Part shown: positions 52,211 to 61,405 of the stretch, piece by piece | Layout: each line of letters begins with the position of its first letter | How positions within the stretch are numbered: the first letter of the stretch is position 1 | Notes under the pieces: generated by a model | What the model was told of the DNA's origin: nothing | Seen by the model: only the letters and a program-made list of their open reading frames with translations | The model's database searches: none | From: Anaerofilum sp. An201 | GTDB taxonomy: Bacteria > Bacillota > Clostridia > Oscillospirales > Ruminococcaceae | DNA: 64,000 nucleotides | Assembly (NCBI RefSeq): GCF_002160015.1 | Contig: NZ_NFJT01000001.1 | Span: 186,001 to 250,000, forward strand | Direction of reading: 5' to 3' | Made by a program: the position numbers and the translations under genes

Positions 52211-52576
52211 TCACTCCTCCTTTTCGGCCTGCTCGATCATCCGCCGCAGCTGCTCGATCTCCTCCCGCTGCAGCTTGCGGTTTCCGGTGAAGGCGGCGAT
52301 AAATCCCGGCAGCGATCCGCCGAAGCTGTTCTGCACATAGGCCCGGCTCTGGCGGCTGAAAAACTCCTCCCGCGACAGCACCGCGCGCACGGTGCCGTTC
52401 TCGTTGGCAAACAGCCCCCGCTGGCACAGACGGCGCAGAACGGTATAGGTGGTGGACTTTTTCCAGCCCAGTTCCGCGGCCGCCAGCTCCACCAGACGGC
52501 TGCTGGTCAGTGGCTGCTCGGCCCAGATCAGGTCGGCAAAGCGCTGCTCCACTTCGCCCAGCTGATAGGTTTCCAT
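52211..52576 (-). CDS. BlaI/MecI/CopY-family repressor
   Basis: A 121-residue winged-helix repressor. The helix-turn-helix lies in LTSSRLVELAAAELGWKKST, then TTYTVLRRLCQRGLF, and a C-terminal dimerisation helix follows. The BlaI family binds TACA-x-TGTA dyads and is cleaved after signalling by M56 peptidases. Two such dyads lie directly upstream (52595-52641), so it should repress its own operon with the M56 gene. ATG 52576 follows AAGGGGG. Confidence 0.92.
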   Translation of the reverse strand: METYQLGEVEQRFADLIWAEQPLTSSRLVELAAAELGWKKSTTYTVLRRLCQRGLFANENGTVRAVLSREEFFSRQSRAYVQNSFGGSLPGFIAAFTGNRKLQREEIEQLRRMIEQAEKEE

Positions 52577-52594
52577 AGGATGTCCCCCTTTTCG

Positions 52595-52641
52595 GTCTAC
52601 ATGGTGTAGACTCTCTTTGCAGTTTCAGTTTACAATATGTA
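52595..52641. promoter_or_regulatory. Two BlaI-type operators
   Basis: GTCTACA-TGG-TGTAGAC (52595-52611) is a perfect 17-bp palindrome and TACA-ATA-TGTA (52631-52641) a second dyad. They flank the region where the minus-strand promoter must lie. Confidence 0.8.
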
Positions 52642-52700
52642 GACCGGCGCTGTCAATCTGCGATTTCCCCAAAGAAGCGGATGCGTTTTGCAGCAAAACA

Positions 52701-52733
52701 GAAAAAAGCCCGGCGGAGTTTTCTCCGTCGGGC
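52701..52733 (-). terminator. Terminator of the SAM methyltransferase gene
   Basis: GCCCGACGGAG and CTCCGCCGGGC (minus strand, 52733-52723 and 52718-52708) with an AAAA loop, followed by six T residues. Confidence 0.85.
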
Positions 52734-52740
52734 AGAGAGA

Positions 52741-53505
52741 TCAGGGTTTGCGCACGGTCAGCAGAAAGCGGTGGATGGTGCCTTCCACGCATCCGGTCTG
52801 TTCCAGCGTCCGCTGTGCTGTCAGCAGACCGGGCAGGCAGCGCTCCACCGAAAATCCGCGGAACTCCCACTCGATCACCCTGGCAAACCACACCAGCGCC
52901 CCCACATCGTAAAACCGGATGGGGCGGAAGGCCTCCTCGCCGCGCAGTACGGCAAAGCCCGCCTGTTCAAAGCGGCGGCGCACCCTGTCCAGACAGAGGT
53001 CGGGGTAGGGGGCAGGCAGGCCGGGCAGCAGCAGCCGGACCAGGTCGCGGTCGTTCTGCCCGCCCACCTGCTGGGTGACAAAGACGCCGCCCGGTTTCAG
53101 CACCCGCAGCAGCTCCGGGATGTTGAAGTCCGCGTGGCGGTCGAGCACAAGGTCGAAGCTCGCGTCCGCAAAGGGGAGCGCCCCGCCGCTCTCGGCCGGG
53201 CGGAAGTCGATGCCCCGTGCCCCCAGCACCTTTCGGCACAGCTGCACATTGGGGGCGTACCCTTCGGTGGCGCTGGTGAGAGCGGCGGGATGCCCCAGCG
53301 ACAGCAGAAATTCCCCGCCGCCGGTGTCGATGTCCAGAATGCGGCTGTCCGGCCGCAGATATCGCCGCACCTCGCGCTCGTAGTCCCACGGCAGGTCCTG
53401 TTCCTCCTCGTACCGGCCGCGAATATGGGAAAAATCCCATCCCTGCATCACGGCTGCCGCTTCCTCGCGCAGCCACTCGGTTTTCATCTCTTCGATCGTT
53501 TTCAT
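52741..53505 (-). CDS. Class I SAM-dependent methyltransferase
   Basis: A 254-residue methyltransferase. The SAM-binding motif I is RILDIDTGGGEFLLSLG (residues about 56-72), with an acidic post-I position (SATEGYAPN), motif III region (FDLVLDRHADFNIPELL) and LKPGGVFVTQQVGG. The substrate is unknown; the architecture is close to small-molecule or rRNA/quinone-type methyltransferases. It is a single-gene unit with its own terminator. ATG 53505 follows AAGGAGC. Confidence 0.86.
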   Translation of the reverse strand: MKTIEEMKTEWLREEAAAVMQGWDFSHIRGRYEEEQDLPWDYEREVRRYLRPDSRILDIDTGGGEFLLSLGHPAALTSATEGYAPNVQLCRKVLGARGIDFRPAESGGALPFADASFDLVLDRHADFNIPELLRVLKPGGVFVTQQVGGQNDRDLVRLLLPGLPAPYPDLCLDRVRRRFEQAGFAVLRGEEAFRPIRFYDVGALVWFARVIEWEFRGFSVERCLPGLLTAQRTLEQTGCVEGTIHRFLLTVRKP

Positions 53506-53680
53506 TTGGTTCGGCTCCTTTCGCCAGTCGATGGTATATCGATCGGACGGCGCAGCCGGACGGACGCCCTGTTCCTGTGCCCGATGCAGAGGGTCATCCG
53601 CCGAAAGGCTGCACCGGGCCGTTACCTCGAACCAGATTCGTCCGCACGAAGCTCACCCCTTTCCACAGGCGCGGCGGGCA

Positions 53681-53718
53681 AAAAGAGCCCCCCGCCCGCG
53701 GCTCAAGACGGGCGGGGG
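53681..53718 (-). terminator. Terminator of the serC-serA operon
   Basis: CCCCCGCCCG and CGGGCGGGGG (minus strand, 53718-53709 and 53698-53689) pair exactly, followed by GCTCTTTTT. Confidence 0.8.
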
Positions 53719-53744
53719 AAAACGGAAGATCCGCAGCAGGCCGT

Positions 53745-54908
53745 TTACAGGATGCGCACCCGGATCACGCCGGGGATCGCTTCCAGTTGGGCCTGCAGGT
53801 CGGCGGGCAGGGCACCGGTGGCGTCCAGCATGGTGTAGGCCATATTGCCGCGGGATTTGTTCACCATGTTCTCGATGTTCAGCGCCGCGCCGGTGGTCAC
53901 GGCGGTGATGCCGGCGATCAGGCCGGGCTCGTTTTTATGGATCACGCAGATGCGCTTGTCGCCGGCACGCGCCTGGGTGACGGCGGGCAGGTTCACGCTG
54001 TTGGTGATGTTGCCGTTCAGCAGGTAGTCGGCCAGCTCGTCGGCCGCCATCACGGCGCAGTTTTCCTCGCTTTCGGGGGTGGAGGCGCCCAGATGCGGGA
54101 TGCAGGTCACGCCCGGCTGGTCCAGCAGCGCCTCGCAGGGGAAGTCGGTGACATAGGCGGCCACCTTGCCGGCTGCCAGCGCGGCCAGCAGGGCCTCGTT
54201 GTCCACCAGCTCGCCGCGGGCAAAGTTGAGGACGCGCACGCCCTGTTTGCAGGAGGCCAGCGCCGACGCATTGAGGAAGCCTTTTGTGCTGGCGTTCACC
54301 GGCAGATGCAGGGTGATGTAGTCGCACTGGGAGAGGATCTCGCCCAGCTGTGCGCAGTGTATCACCTCGCCGGAGAGGTTCCACGCCGCTTCCACCGAGA
54401 TATACGGGTCGTAGCCGTACACCTGCATGCCCAGGTGCAGGGCCATGTTGGCCACCTTCACGCCGATGGCGCCCAGCCCCACCACGCCCAGCTTTTTGCC
54501 GCGCAGCTCGGGGCCGACAAACTGGCCTTTGCCCTTTTCCACCATGCCGGGCACCGCGTCGCCCTGCCCTTTCAGGGCGTCGGCCCAGCGGATGGCGGGG
54601 GCCACATTGCGGCTGGCCAGCACCAGGCCGCCGATGGTCAGCTCGGCCACCGCGCCGGCGTTCGCGCCGGGGGTGTTAAAGACGACGATGCCCTTTTCCG
54701 AGCAGGCGTCCACCGGGATATTGTTCACGCCCGCCCCCGCGCGGCCGATGGCCAGCAGGGAATCGGGCAGCGGCATCTCGTGCATCTTCGCGCTGCGCAC
54801 CAGGATACCGGCCGGCGCGTCGGCGTTGTTGTCCACCGCGAACTGGGCGGCCGGCAGCCGTGCCAGACCCGCCGCCGCGATGGAATTCAGCGTTTTGATG
54901 GTATACAT
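53745..54908 (-). CDS. serA: D-3-phosphoglycerate dehydrogenase
   Basis: A 387-residue enzyme that oxidises 3-phosphoglycerate in the first step of serine synthesis. The NAD-binding block GKKLGVVGLGAIGVKVAN, the segment DYITLHLPVNAST, the catalytic Arg in NFARGELVD, Glu in PCEALLDQPG and His in IPHLGASTPESEENCA are present. A C-terminal ACT domain (about 315-387; ICVIHKNEPGLIAGITAV) could give serine feedback. It lies 21 bp behind serC. Confidence 0.95.
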   Translation of the reverse strand: MYTIKTLNSIAAAGLARLPAAQFAVDNNADAPAGILVRSAKMHEMPLPDSLLAIGRAGAGVNNIPVDACSEKGIVVFNTPGANAGAVAELTIGGLVLASRNVAPAIRWADALKGQGDAVPGMVEKGKGQFVGPELRGKKLGVVGLGAIGVKVANMALHLGMQVYGYDPYISVEAAWNLSGEVIHCAQLGEILSQCDYITLHLPVNASTKGFLNASALASCKQGVRVLNFARGELVDNEALLAALAAGKVAAYVTDFPCEALLDQPGVTCIPHLGASTPESEENCAVMAADELADYLLNGNITNSVNLPAVTQARAGDKRICVIHKNEPGLIAGITAVTTGAALNIENMVNKSRGNMAYTMLDATGALPADLQAQLEAIPGVIRVRIL

Positions 54909-54929
54909 GATATGTTTCCCCCTCGATGG

Positions 54930-56012
54930 TCAGCCGTGCTGTGCGGCGAACTGTTTCATGAATGCAACCAGCTCCACGATGCCCTCGCGCGGCATCGCGT
55001 TGTAGATGGAGGCCCGCATGCCGCCCACCAGACGGTGCCCCTTGATGTTCACGAAGCCCGCCTTGGCCGCCTCGGCGCAGAACAGCGCGTCGGTCTCGGG
55101 ATCGGGGCTGGTGAAGGTCACGTTCATGATGCTGCGGTCGGGCTTGTTGACGGGATTTTTGTAGAAGTCCTGGCTGTCGAGATAGTCGTACAGCAGCGCG
55201 GCCTTTTCGTTGTTGCGCGCTTCCATCGCGGCAAGACCCCCCACTTCCTCCTCGATCCATTTCAGCACAAGGCCGGTCATGTAGATGCACCAGCAGGGCG
55301 GCGTGTTGTACATGCTGTCGGCGTCGATGATGGTCTTGTAGTTCAGCATATCCGGCACGGCGGGCCCAGCCTTGCCCAGCAGATCTTCCCGCACGATGGC
55401 GATGGCCATGCCGGCGGGGGCAACGTTTTTCTGCACGCCGAAATAGATCAGGCCGTATTTGCTCACGTCGGTGGGGCGGGACAGGATGCAGCTGGACATA
55501 TCGGCCACCAGCGGGATGCCCTCCACCTGGGGCAGCTTGGTGAAGCGGGTGCCGAAGATGGTGTTGTTCTCGCAGATATGGATATAGCTGGCGTCTTTGG
55601 AGTATTCCAGCGCGTCCACATCGGGGATGGCGGTGTAGTTGCAGTCGGCGGTGTTGGCCACGATGTTCACCCTGCCGAACTTGGCGGCCTCCTTGGCGGC
55701 GCGCTTGGAGAAGTTGCCGGTGACGAGGTAGTCGGCGGCGCCGGTGATCATCAGGTTCAGCGGCACCATCGCGAACTGGGTGGAGGCGCCGCCCTGGAAA
55801 AAGCCGATGCGGTAGTTGTCGGGGACGTTCAGCACACGGCGAAGCCGGGCTTCGGTGTCTTTGGCAATGGCGTCGAATACCTTACTTCGGTGGCTCATCT
55901 CCATCACAGACTGGCCGGACGACCCGTACTCCATCAATTCCGCCTGTGCGGTGCGCAGAACGGGCTCGGGCAGCATCGACGGACCTGCACTGAAGTTGTA
56001 TACTCTTGCCAT
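54930..56012 (-). CDS. serC: Phosphoserine aminotransferase
   Basis: A 360-residue PLP enzyme of class V that makes phosphoserine. It starts MARVYNFSAGPSMLPEPVL; family segments are RIGFFQGGASTQFAMVPLN, VADMSSCILSRPTDVSKYG and FGVQKNVAPAGMAI with the PLP-binding Lys, then GGMRASIYNAMP. ATG 56012 is chosen because GGAGGGAG lies just upstream; the longer frame to 56045 has no site. A phosphoserine phosphatase is not nearby. Confidence 0.96.
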   Translation of the reverse strand: MARVYNFSAGPSMLPEPVLRTAQAELMEYGSSGQSVMEMSHRSKVFDAIAKDTEARLRRVLNVPDNYRIGFFQGGASTQFAMVPLNLMITGAADYLVTGNFSKRAAKEAAKFGRVNIVANTADCNYTAIPDVDALEYSKDASYIHICENNTIFGTRFTKLPQVEGIPLVADMSSCILSRPTDVSKYGLIYFGVQKNVAPAGMAIAIVREDLLGKAGPAVPDMLNYKTIIDADSMYNTPPCWCIYMTGLVLKWIEEEVGGLAAMEARNNEKAALLYDYLDSQDFYKNPVNKPDRSIMNVTFTSPDPETDALFCAEAAKAGFVNIKGHRLVGGMRASIYNAMPREGIVELVAFMKQFAAQHG

Positions 56013-56067
56013 TTGTACTCCCTCCTGAAACAGTTGCTTTAACACACCAAAGTGTTGCTACTAATTA

Positions 56068-56073
56068 TAGCGA
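56068..56073 (-). promoter_or_regulatory. serC -10 box
   Basis: TATAAT is read on the minus strand at about 56068-56073 upstream of serC. A clear -35 box is not seen; an AACAC/GTGTT dyad lies in the leader. Confidence 0.5.
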
Positions 56074-56178
56074 ATCGTGCGGATAAAAAACAGGGCTAAT
56101 TTTCATAATTATTTAACAAAAAGTGAACGAAAAATATACAGAACATACAAATGTGTGCGAGGAGCGCACACACAAAGC

Positions 56179-56220
56179 AAAAAAAGTCCCGATTCTGCGC
56201 ACAAATTGCAGAACCGGGAC
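56179..56220 (-). terminator. Terminator of tsaD
   Basis: A 13-bp stem (GTCCCGGTTCTGC with GCAGAATCGGGAC on the minus strand, 56220-56208 and 56198-56186, one mismatch) followed by seven T residues. Confidence 0.85.
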
Positions 56221-56265
56221 AATATGTATTTGAATAGGGTACAGATTTGCGGGCGCTCTGCGCGG

Positions 56266-57273
56266 TCACTGATAGTCGATGGGCAAAGTGGCCAGGCCGT
56301 TGAGGTCCGGGCCGGCCAGATTCCCGGCCAGATATTCGTAGTATCCCTGCGCCGCGATCATGGCGGCGTTGTCGCCGCAGTACTGCAAAGCGGGCAGCTG
56401 CAGCCGGATACCCAGCTTTTTGGCGCCCGCTTCCAGCTGGCTGCGCAGCTGGCGGTTCGCGGCCACACCGCCCGCCAGACAGATCACCGGGGCGTGGGTG
56501 TCTGCGGCAGCCAGCAGCAGCTTTTCGGCCAGGATGTCGGTGATGCGCCACTCGAAGCTGGCGGCCAGGTCCGGCACGCTGACCTCCTCGCCCTTCATTT
56601 TGGCCTGGTTCACCACGTTCAGCACGGCGGTTTTCAGGCCGGAAAAGCTCACGTTGTAGCGGCCGTCCACATGGGGCACCGGCAGCTTGTAGGCCCTGGG
56701 GTCGCCGCTCTGCGCGGCGCGGCTGACGGCCGGCCCGCCCGGGTATCCCAGCCCCAGCGTGCGGCTCACCTTGTCGAACGCCTCGCCGGCGGCGTCGTCC
56801 ACCGTGCGGCCCAGCACCCGGAAGCGGGTGTAGCTCTCCACCTGCACGATGTGGCTGTGCCCGCCGCTGGCCACCATGCAGAGGAAGGGCGGCTCCAGCG
56901 CGGGATGGGTGAGATAGAGGGCGGCCACATGGCCGCGCAGATGGTGCACCGGGATCAGCGGTTTGCCCGCGGCATAGGCCAGCCCCTTGGCGAAGTTCAC
57001 CCCCACCAGCACCGCGCCGATCAGGCCCGGCGCAAAGCTCACCGCCACCGCGTCGATGGCGGACAGCGGCAGCCCGGCCTGTTCCAGCGCCAGCCGCGCG
57101 GTGGCGCTGATCGATTCAATGTGGCGGCGGCTGGCGATCTCGGGCACCACACCGCCGTACAGGTTCTGCTCGGCGGCGCTGGACGCAATCGTGCTGGACA
57201 GCACCTTCCGGCCGTCCTCCACCACCGCCACCGCCGTCTCGTCGCAGGTCGATTCAATTCCTAAAATATACAT
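56266..57273 (-). CDS. tsaD: tRNA N6-threonylcarbamoyladenosine transferase TsaD
   Basis: A 335-residue ASKHA-fold protein that places threonylcarbamoyl on A37 of ANN-decoding tRNAs. The N-terminal LGIESTCDETAVAVV, VSFAPGLIGAVLVGVNFAKG, the metal site HHLRGHVAA, MVASGGHSHI and GYPGGPAVSRAA are diagnostic, as is LAGGVAANRQLR near the C-terminus. It is the last gene of polA-rimI-tsaD. The partner tsaB is not in this cluster. Confidence 0.97.
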   Translation of the reverse strand: MYILGIESTCDETAVAVVEDGRKVLSSTIASSAAEQNLYGGVVPEIASRRHIESISATARLALEQAGLPLSAIDAVAVSFAPGLIGAVLVGVNFAKGLAYAAGKPLIPVHHLRGHVAALYLTHPALEPPFLCMVASGGHSHIVQVESYTRFRVLGRTVDDAAGEAFDKVSRTLGLGYPGGPAVSRAAQSGDPRAYKLPVPHVDGRYNVSFSGLKTAVLNVVNQAKMKGEEVSVPDLAASFEWRITDILAEKLLLAAADTHAPVICLAGGVAANRQLRSQLEAGAKKLGIRLQLPALQYCGDNAAMIAAQGYYEYLAGNLAGPDLNGLATLPIDYQ

Positions 57274-57322
57274 TCCGGAAATTTCCTTTCGTTTTATACA
57301 GAAAAATGGGGGTTTGCCCCGC

Positions 57323-57760
57323 TCACAGCAGCCTGTTCATCACGATGGCGTCGTCGGGGGGATTCGTGAAAAAACGCCTGCGCAGCCCGGCGCGGGAAAA
57401 CCCCAGCGCGTCGTACAGCGCCAGCGCGGGCGTGTTCCGGCTGCGCACCTCCAGAAAACAGACCGCCGCCCCTTCGGCCTTCAGCGCCTCCAGCGCCCCG
57501 CACAGCAGCGCTCTGGCGGCCCCCTGCCGCCGGAAGGAGGGGTGGATGGTGACGGTGTTCAGGCTGGCCTCGTCGGCCGCCAGCTGGAACGCCGCCAGCC
57601 CGGCGATGGCGTCCCCCCGCCGCACCACGAACAGCCGCGCCCCCTCAAAGGAAAGCTCCTCGGCCAGCTGGGCCTCGGTCCAGGGGTCGGGGGCGTGCCG
57701 CTCGATGGCGGCGCAGACGGCCAGCTCCTCCGGCCGCATCGGTTCCACTGTCCAGCTCAT
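57323..57760 (-). CDS. rimI: Ribosomal protein S18-alanine N-acetyltransferase-like (RimI)
   Basis: A 145-residue GNAT protein. The acetyl-CoA block TIHPSFRRQGAARALLCGAL and the ending LEVRSRNTPALALYDALGF, then SRAGLRRRFF are typical of RimI. Its ATG overlaps the polA stop by four bases. In many Firmicutes rimI lies with tsaB and tsaD; here tsaD follows. Specificity for S18 is assumed from similarity and neighbourhood. Confidence 0.9.
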   Translation of the reverse strand: MSWTVEPMRPEELAVCAAIERHAPDPWTEAQLAEELSFEGARLFVVRRGDAIAGLAAFQLAADEASLNTVTIHPSFRRQGAARALLCGALEALKAEGAAVCFLEVRSRNTPALALYDALGFSRAGLRRRFFTNPPDDAIVMNRLL

Positions 57761-60279
57761 CCGTGCGCCTCCAGCCAGTTCTGCCCGCGCTGCACCTCGG
57801 CGGTCAGCGGCACCGACAGCTGCGCGGCCTGCTCCATCTCCTCTTTCAGGATGGCGGCGGCCCTGTCGGCCTCCTCCAGCGGGCACTCCACGATCAGCTC
57901 GTCGTGCACCTGCAAAATCAGACGCGCCTGCAGGCTCTCGGCGGCCAAACGGTTCGCCACCTTCACCATCGCCAGCTTGATGATGTCGGCGGCGGTGCCC
58001 TGGATGGGGGTGTTCAGCGCCATCCGCTCGCCCTGCGCCCGGATGTTGCGGTTGGAGCTGGACAGCTCCGGCAGCAGGCGGCGGCGTCCGTACAGGGTGG
58101 TCACATAGCCCTTTTCGATGCCCTCGGCCACCACCCGGTCCATATATTCCTTCACCTTGGGATAGGCGCCCAGATAGGCTTTGATGAAGTCGTCGGCCTC
58201 TTTCACCGACACCCCCAGATCCCGGCTGAGGCTGTAGGCTCCCTTGCCGTAGAGGATGCCGAAGTTCACCGCTTTCACCGAGCTGCGCATCCGGGGCGTC
58301 ACTTCCTCGGGCGGCAGCTGGTACAGACGGCTGGCGGTGGCGCGGTGGATGTCGGCGCCGTGGCGGAAAGCCTCCCGCATCGCCTCGTCGCCCGAGATGT
58401 GGGCCATGATGCGCAGCTCGATCTGGCTGTAGTCGGCGTCCAGCAGCACACAGCCCTCCTTCGCGGTGAAATACCGGCGCAGTCGGCTGCCCAGTTCGGT
58501 GCGGATGGGGATGTTCTGCAGGTTCGGCTCGTTGGAGGAGATGCGCCCGGTGCGCGTTTCGGTCTGGCGGAAGGTGGAGTGGATGCGCCCGTCCTCTCCG
58601 ATCACCTTCAAAAGGCCCTCGGCATAGGTGGAGTTGAGCTTCTGGTACACGCGGTATTCCAGAATTTTGTCGATGACAGGATGATAACTGCGCAGACTGT
58701 CCAGCGTGTCGGCGTCGGTGGAGTAGCCGCTCTTGGTCTTTTTGCGGGGCGGCAGACCCAGCTTGTCGAACAGCGCTTCGCCCAGCTGTTTGGGGCTGTT
58801 CAGGTTGAAGGTGTAGCCCACCAGATCGTAGATTTCGGCCAGCAGGGTCTCCAGCTTGGCGCGCAGCTCGGCGCCGAACTCCACCAGACCCTCCTCGTCC
58901 ACCTGGATGCCCAGCAGCTCCATTTCGGCCAGCACCGCGGCCAGCGGAAGCTCGATTTCCGCCAGCAGCTTGTCCATTTCGGCCTCGCGGCAGGCGGCGT
59001 CCAGCTTGTCCAGCAGGGCGGCGGCCATGCCCGCGGCGGGGCATTCCTCGCAGGCAAACGCCGGCTGGATGCCGTATTCCGCGCCCAGACGGGCGGGGGA
59101 GTAGTCGCTGGCGGAGGGGTTGAGCAGATAGGCGGCCAGCGCGCCGTCGAAGGCGATGGTTTTGCAGCGCACGCCGGCGGCCAGCGCCTGCTTGTACAGC
59201 GGCTTTGCGTCGAACACCCGCAGCTGCACGAACGGGTCGGCCAGCAGGGCGGTCAGCGCCTCGCTGTGCTCGGCGGCCAGCCAGACGCCATCGCCGTCCA
59301 CCACGGCCCAGCCGGTCTCGGCGGGCAGGATGCAGGCGGCGCCCTCCACCCGGTGCCCTTCCAGCGGGGCGGCGGAAACGGCGGGCAGGTCGGCGGCGGG
59401 GGCGGCCTGCGCTTCCATGCCGAACTTCTCCAGCATCGCGGGCATCTCCAGCCCGGCCAGCAGCGCGGCGGCGGCAGCGGGGTCGCCCCCGGTGCGGCGG
59501 TAGTGGCCGGGCGCGGTGTCGATGGGCACATGGCAGTCGATCTCGGCCAGCGTGCGGGACAGGCGCGCCTCGGCCTCGTGCTCGGCCAGCTTTTTGCGCT
59601 GGCCGGGTTTGATGCGCCCATCGTCCAGGTTCTCGTACACGCCGTCCAGCGAACCAAAGGCGGAGATCAGCGCAAGAGCGGTCTTTTCTCCGATCCCGGC
59701 CACGCCGGGGATGTTGTCGCTGGTGTCGCCCATCAGCGCCTTCACCTCGATCAGCTGGCGGGGGGACACGCCGTATTTTTCGGTCACGGCGGCCTCATCC
59801 ATCACGACCGTCTCGCTGCGCCCCGCCCTGGTGGAGGCCAGCAGCACCGCCGTGTGCGGGCCGGCCAGCTGCAGGCTGTCGCGGTCGCCGGTGGCCAGCC
59901 GGCACTCGTCGCCCCGCGCCTCGGCGGCGGCGGCGAGGGTGCCCAGGATGTCGTCGGCCTCGTAGCCCTCCAGGCTCACCATCACGAACCCCAGCGCCGC
60001 CAGCAGTTCCTTCAGCAGGGGCATCTGGGCGGCCAGCTCCTCCGGCATCCCCTTGCGGGTGCCCTTGTACTGGTCGTACAGCTTGTGGCGGAAGGTGGGG
60101 GCCTTGCGGTCGAAGGCGATGGCCACCTCGTCGGGGCGCTCGTCCTGCAAAAGCTTATGCAGAATATTCAAAAAGCCATAGATGGCGTTGGTGTACTGGC
60201 CGTTTTTGGTGGTCAGCAGCTTGATGCCGTAAAATGCGCGGTTGACGATGCTGTTGCCGTCCAATACCAGAAGTTTCAC
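57757..60279 (-). CDS. polA: DNA polymerase I
   Basis: An 840-residue enzyme. The 5' nuclease domain (1-290; KLLVLDGNSIVNRAFY, SLEGYEADDILGTLA, GDTSDNIPGVAGIGEKTA) and the polymerase domain (about 450-840; motif A LLDADYSQIELRIMAHIS, motif B RSSVKAVNFGILYGKGAYS, motif C QVHDELIVECP) are complete. The middle exonuclease domain lacks the DTE metal-binding motif, so proofreading is probably absent. GTG 60279 follows AAGGAGG. It fills gaps in repair and Okazaki fragment processing. Confidence 0.97.
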   Translation of the reverse strand: MKLLVLDGNSIVNRAFYGIKLLTTKNGQYTNAIYGFLNILHKLLQDERPDEVAIAFDRKAPTFRHKLYDQYKGTRKGMPEELAAQMPLLKELLAALGFVMVSLEGYEADDILGTLAAAAEARGDECRLATGDRDSLQLAGPHTAVLLASTRAGRSETVVMDEAAVTEKYGVSPRQLIEVKALMGDTSDNIPGVAGIGEKTALALISAFGSLDGVYENLDDGRIKPGQRKKLAEHEAEARLSRTLAEIDCHVPIDTAPGHYRRTGGDPAAAAALLAGLEMPAMLEKFGMEAQAAPAADLPAVSAAPLEGHRVEGAACILPAETGWAVVDGDGVWLAAEHSEALTALLADPFVQLRVFDAKPLYKQALAAGVRCKTIAFDGALAAYLLNPSASDYSPARLGAEYGIQPAFACEECPAAGMAAALLDKLDAACREAEMDKLLAEIELPLAAVLAEMELLGIQVDEEGLVEFGAELRAKLETLLAEIYDLVGYTFNLNSPKQLGEALFDKLGLPPRKKTKSGYSTDADTLDSLRSYHPVIDKILEYRVYQKLNSTYAEGLLKVIGEDGRIHSTFRQTETRTGRISSNEPNLQNIPIRTELGSRLRRYFTAKEGCVLLDADYSQIELRIMAHISGDEAMREAFRHGADIHRATASRLYQLPPEEVTPRMRSSVKAVNFGILYGKGAYSLSRDLGVSVKEADDFIKAYLGAYPKVKEYMDRVVAEGIEKGYVTTLYGRRRLLPELSSSNRNIRAQGERMALNTPIQGTAADIIKLAMVKVANRLAAESLQARLILQVHDELIVECPLEEADRAAAILKEEMEQAAQLSVPLTAEVQRGQNWLEAHG

Positions 60280-60414
60280 GGGGCAGCCTCCTTTGAAAGT
60301 GAAATACAGACAGGTTTAGTATACCACATCGGCAGGATTTATGGTACAATAAATGCTGTATACGGTTCAACCGCGGGCGTCCGCCGCCCGCCGCAGAGGA
60401 GAACGAGGGATATT
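60280..60414. promoter_or_regulatory. Divergent polA/dus promoter region
   Basis: TATACT on the minus strand near 60320-60325 and TACAAT on the plus strand near 60345-60350 are candidate -10 boxes for polA and dus. Neither has a good -35 box. Confidence 0.45.
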
Positions 60415-61401
60415 TTGAACACACGCATCCACATCGGGCCGCTGGCCCTTGCACCGGGCGCGGCCCTTGCGCCGATGGCCGGTTTCACCGATGCGGCCCA
60501 GCGCCGCCTGGCCGCCCGCTGGGGCGCCAGCTTCACCGTCAGCGAGATGGTCAGCGCCAAGGCCCTGACCTTGGGCGACAAGAAAAGCCCGCGCCTGATC
60601 GAGAACGGCGAAAACTGCGCCCCCTACGGTGTGCAGCTGTTCGGCGCCGAGCCGGACACGATGGCACAGGCCGCCGAGCTGATCGCCGGATATGCATTCG
60701 ATTTCTACGACATCAACATGGGCTGCCCCGCGCCCAAGATCACCGGCAGCGGCGCGGGCAGCGCCCTGATGAAGGACCCGGCTTTGGCCGGTCGCATCGC
60801 CGCGGCGGTGGTGAAAGCGGCCGGCAGCCGCCCGGTCACCGTGAAAATGCGCATTGGCTGGGACGAGGACACCATCACCGCCGTCGAGCTGGCCAAGCGC
60901 TGCGAGGACGCGGGGGTGGCGCTGCTGGCGGTGCACGGACGCACCCGCGCCGAGATGTACCACCCCGGCATCCACCCGGAATGGATCGCCGCCGTCAAGC
61001 AGGCGGTGCGGATCCCGGTGCTGGCCAACGGCGATATCTCCACCGCGCAGCAGGCGCTGGATCTTCTGTCCGCCACCGGCTGCGACGGCGTGATGGTGGG
61101 CCGCGGCGCGCTGGGCGCCCCCTGGCTGTTCGCGCAGATCAAAGCGGCGCTGGAGGGCAGGGAGATCCCGCCCGCCCCCGGCCTCGCCGAGCGGATGAGC
61201 CTCCTGCGCGGGCAGGTGGCCGACATGGTGGCCGAAAAGGGCGAGTATGTGGCCATGAGCCAGGCGCGAAGCAGCGCCATCTATTATATGCGGGGGCTGC
61301 CGGGTGCGCCGTCGCTGCGCCGCGCCTGCTGCCAGCTGTCCAGCATGGCCGACCTCGACGCGCTGATCGAGCGCATCCTGCGCGAAAACCCCGACCGCTG
61401 A
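60415..61401 (+). CDS. dus: tRNA-dihydrouridine synthase
   Basis: A 328-residue FMN enzyme that reduces uridine in tRNA D-loops. Family segments are APMAGFTDAAQRRLA, GVQLFGAEPD, YDINMGCPAPKI with the catalytic Cys, VTVKMRIGWDED, VHGRTRAEMYHPG and NGDISTAQQALDLL with VMVGRGALGAPWLF. TTG 60415 is chosen because GAGGGA lies close upstream and no ATG is available near the conserved N-terminus. It resembles the DusB type. Confidence 0.94.
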   Translation: MNTRIHIGPLALAPGAALAPMAGFTDAAQRRLAARWGASFTVSEMVSAKALTLGDKKSPRLIENGENCAPYGVQLFGAEPDTMAQAAELIAGYAFDFYDINMGCPAPKITGSGAGSALMKDPALAGRIAAAVVKAAGSRPVTVKMRIGWDEDTITAVELAKRCEDAGVALLAVHGRTRAEMYHPGIHPEWIAAVKQAVRIPVLANGDISTAQQALDLLSATGCDGVMVGRGALGAPWLFAQIKAALEGREIPPAPGLAERMSLLRGQVADMVAEKGEYVAMSQARSSAIYYMRGLPGAPSLRRACCQLSSMADLDALIERILRENPDR

Positions 61402-61405
61402 ACCT

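Noticed and set aside
57763-60410. Long plus-strand open frame opposite polA that reads into dus
   Set aside because: Only the part from TTG 60415 matches a protein family; the rest is the antisense of polA.
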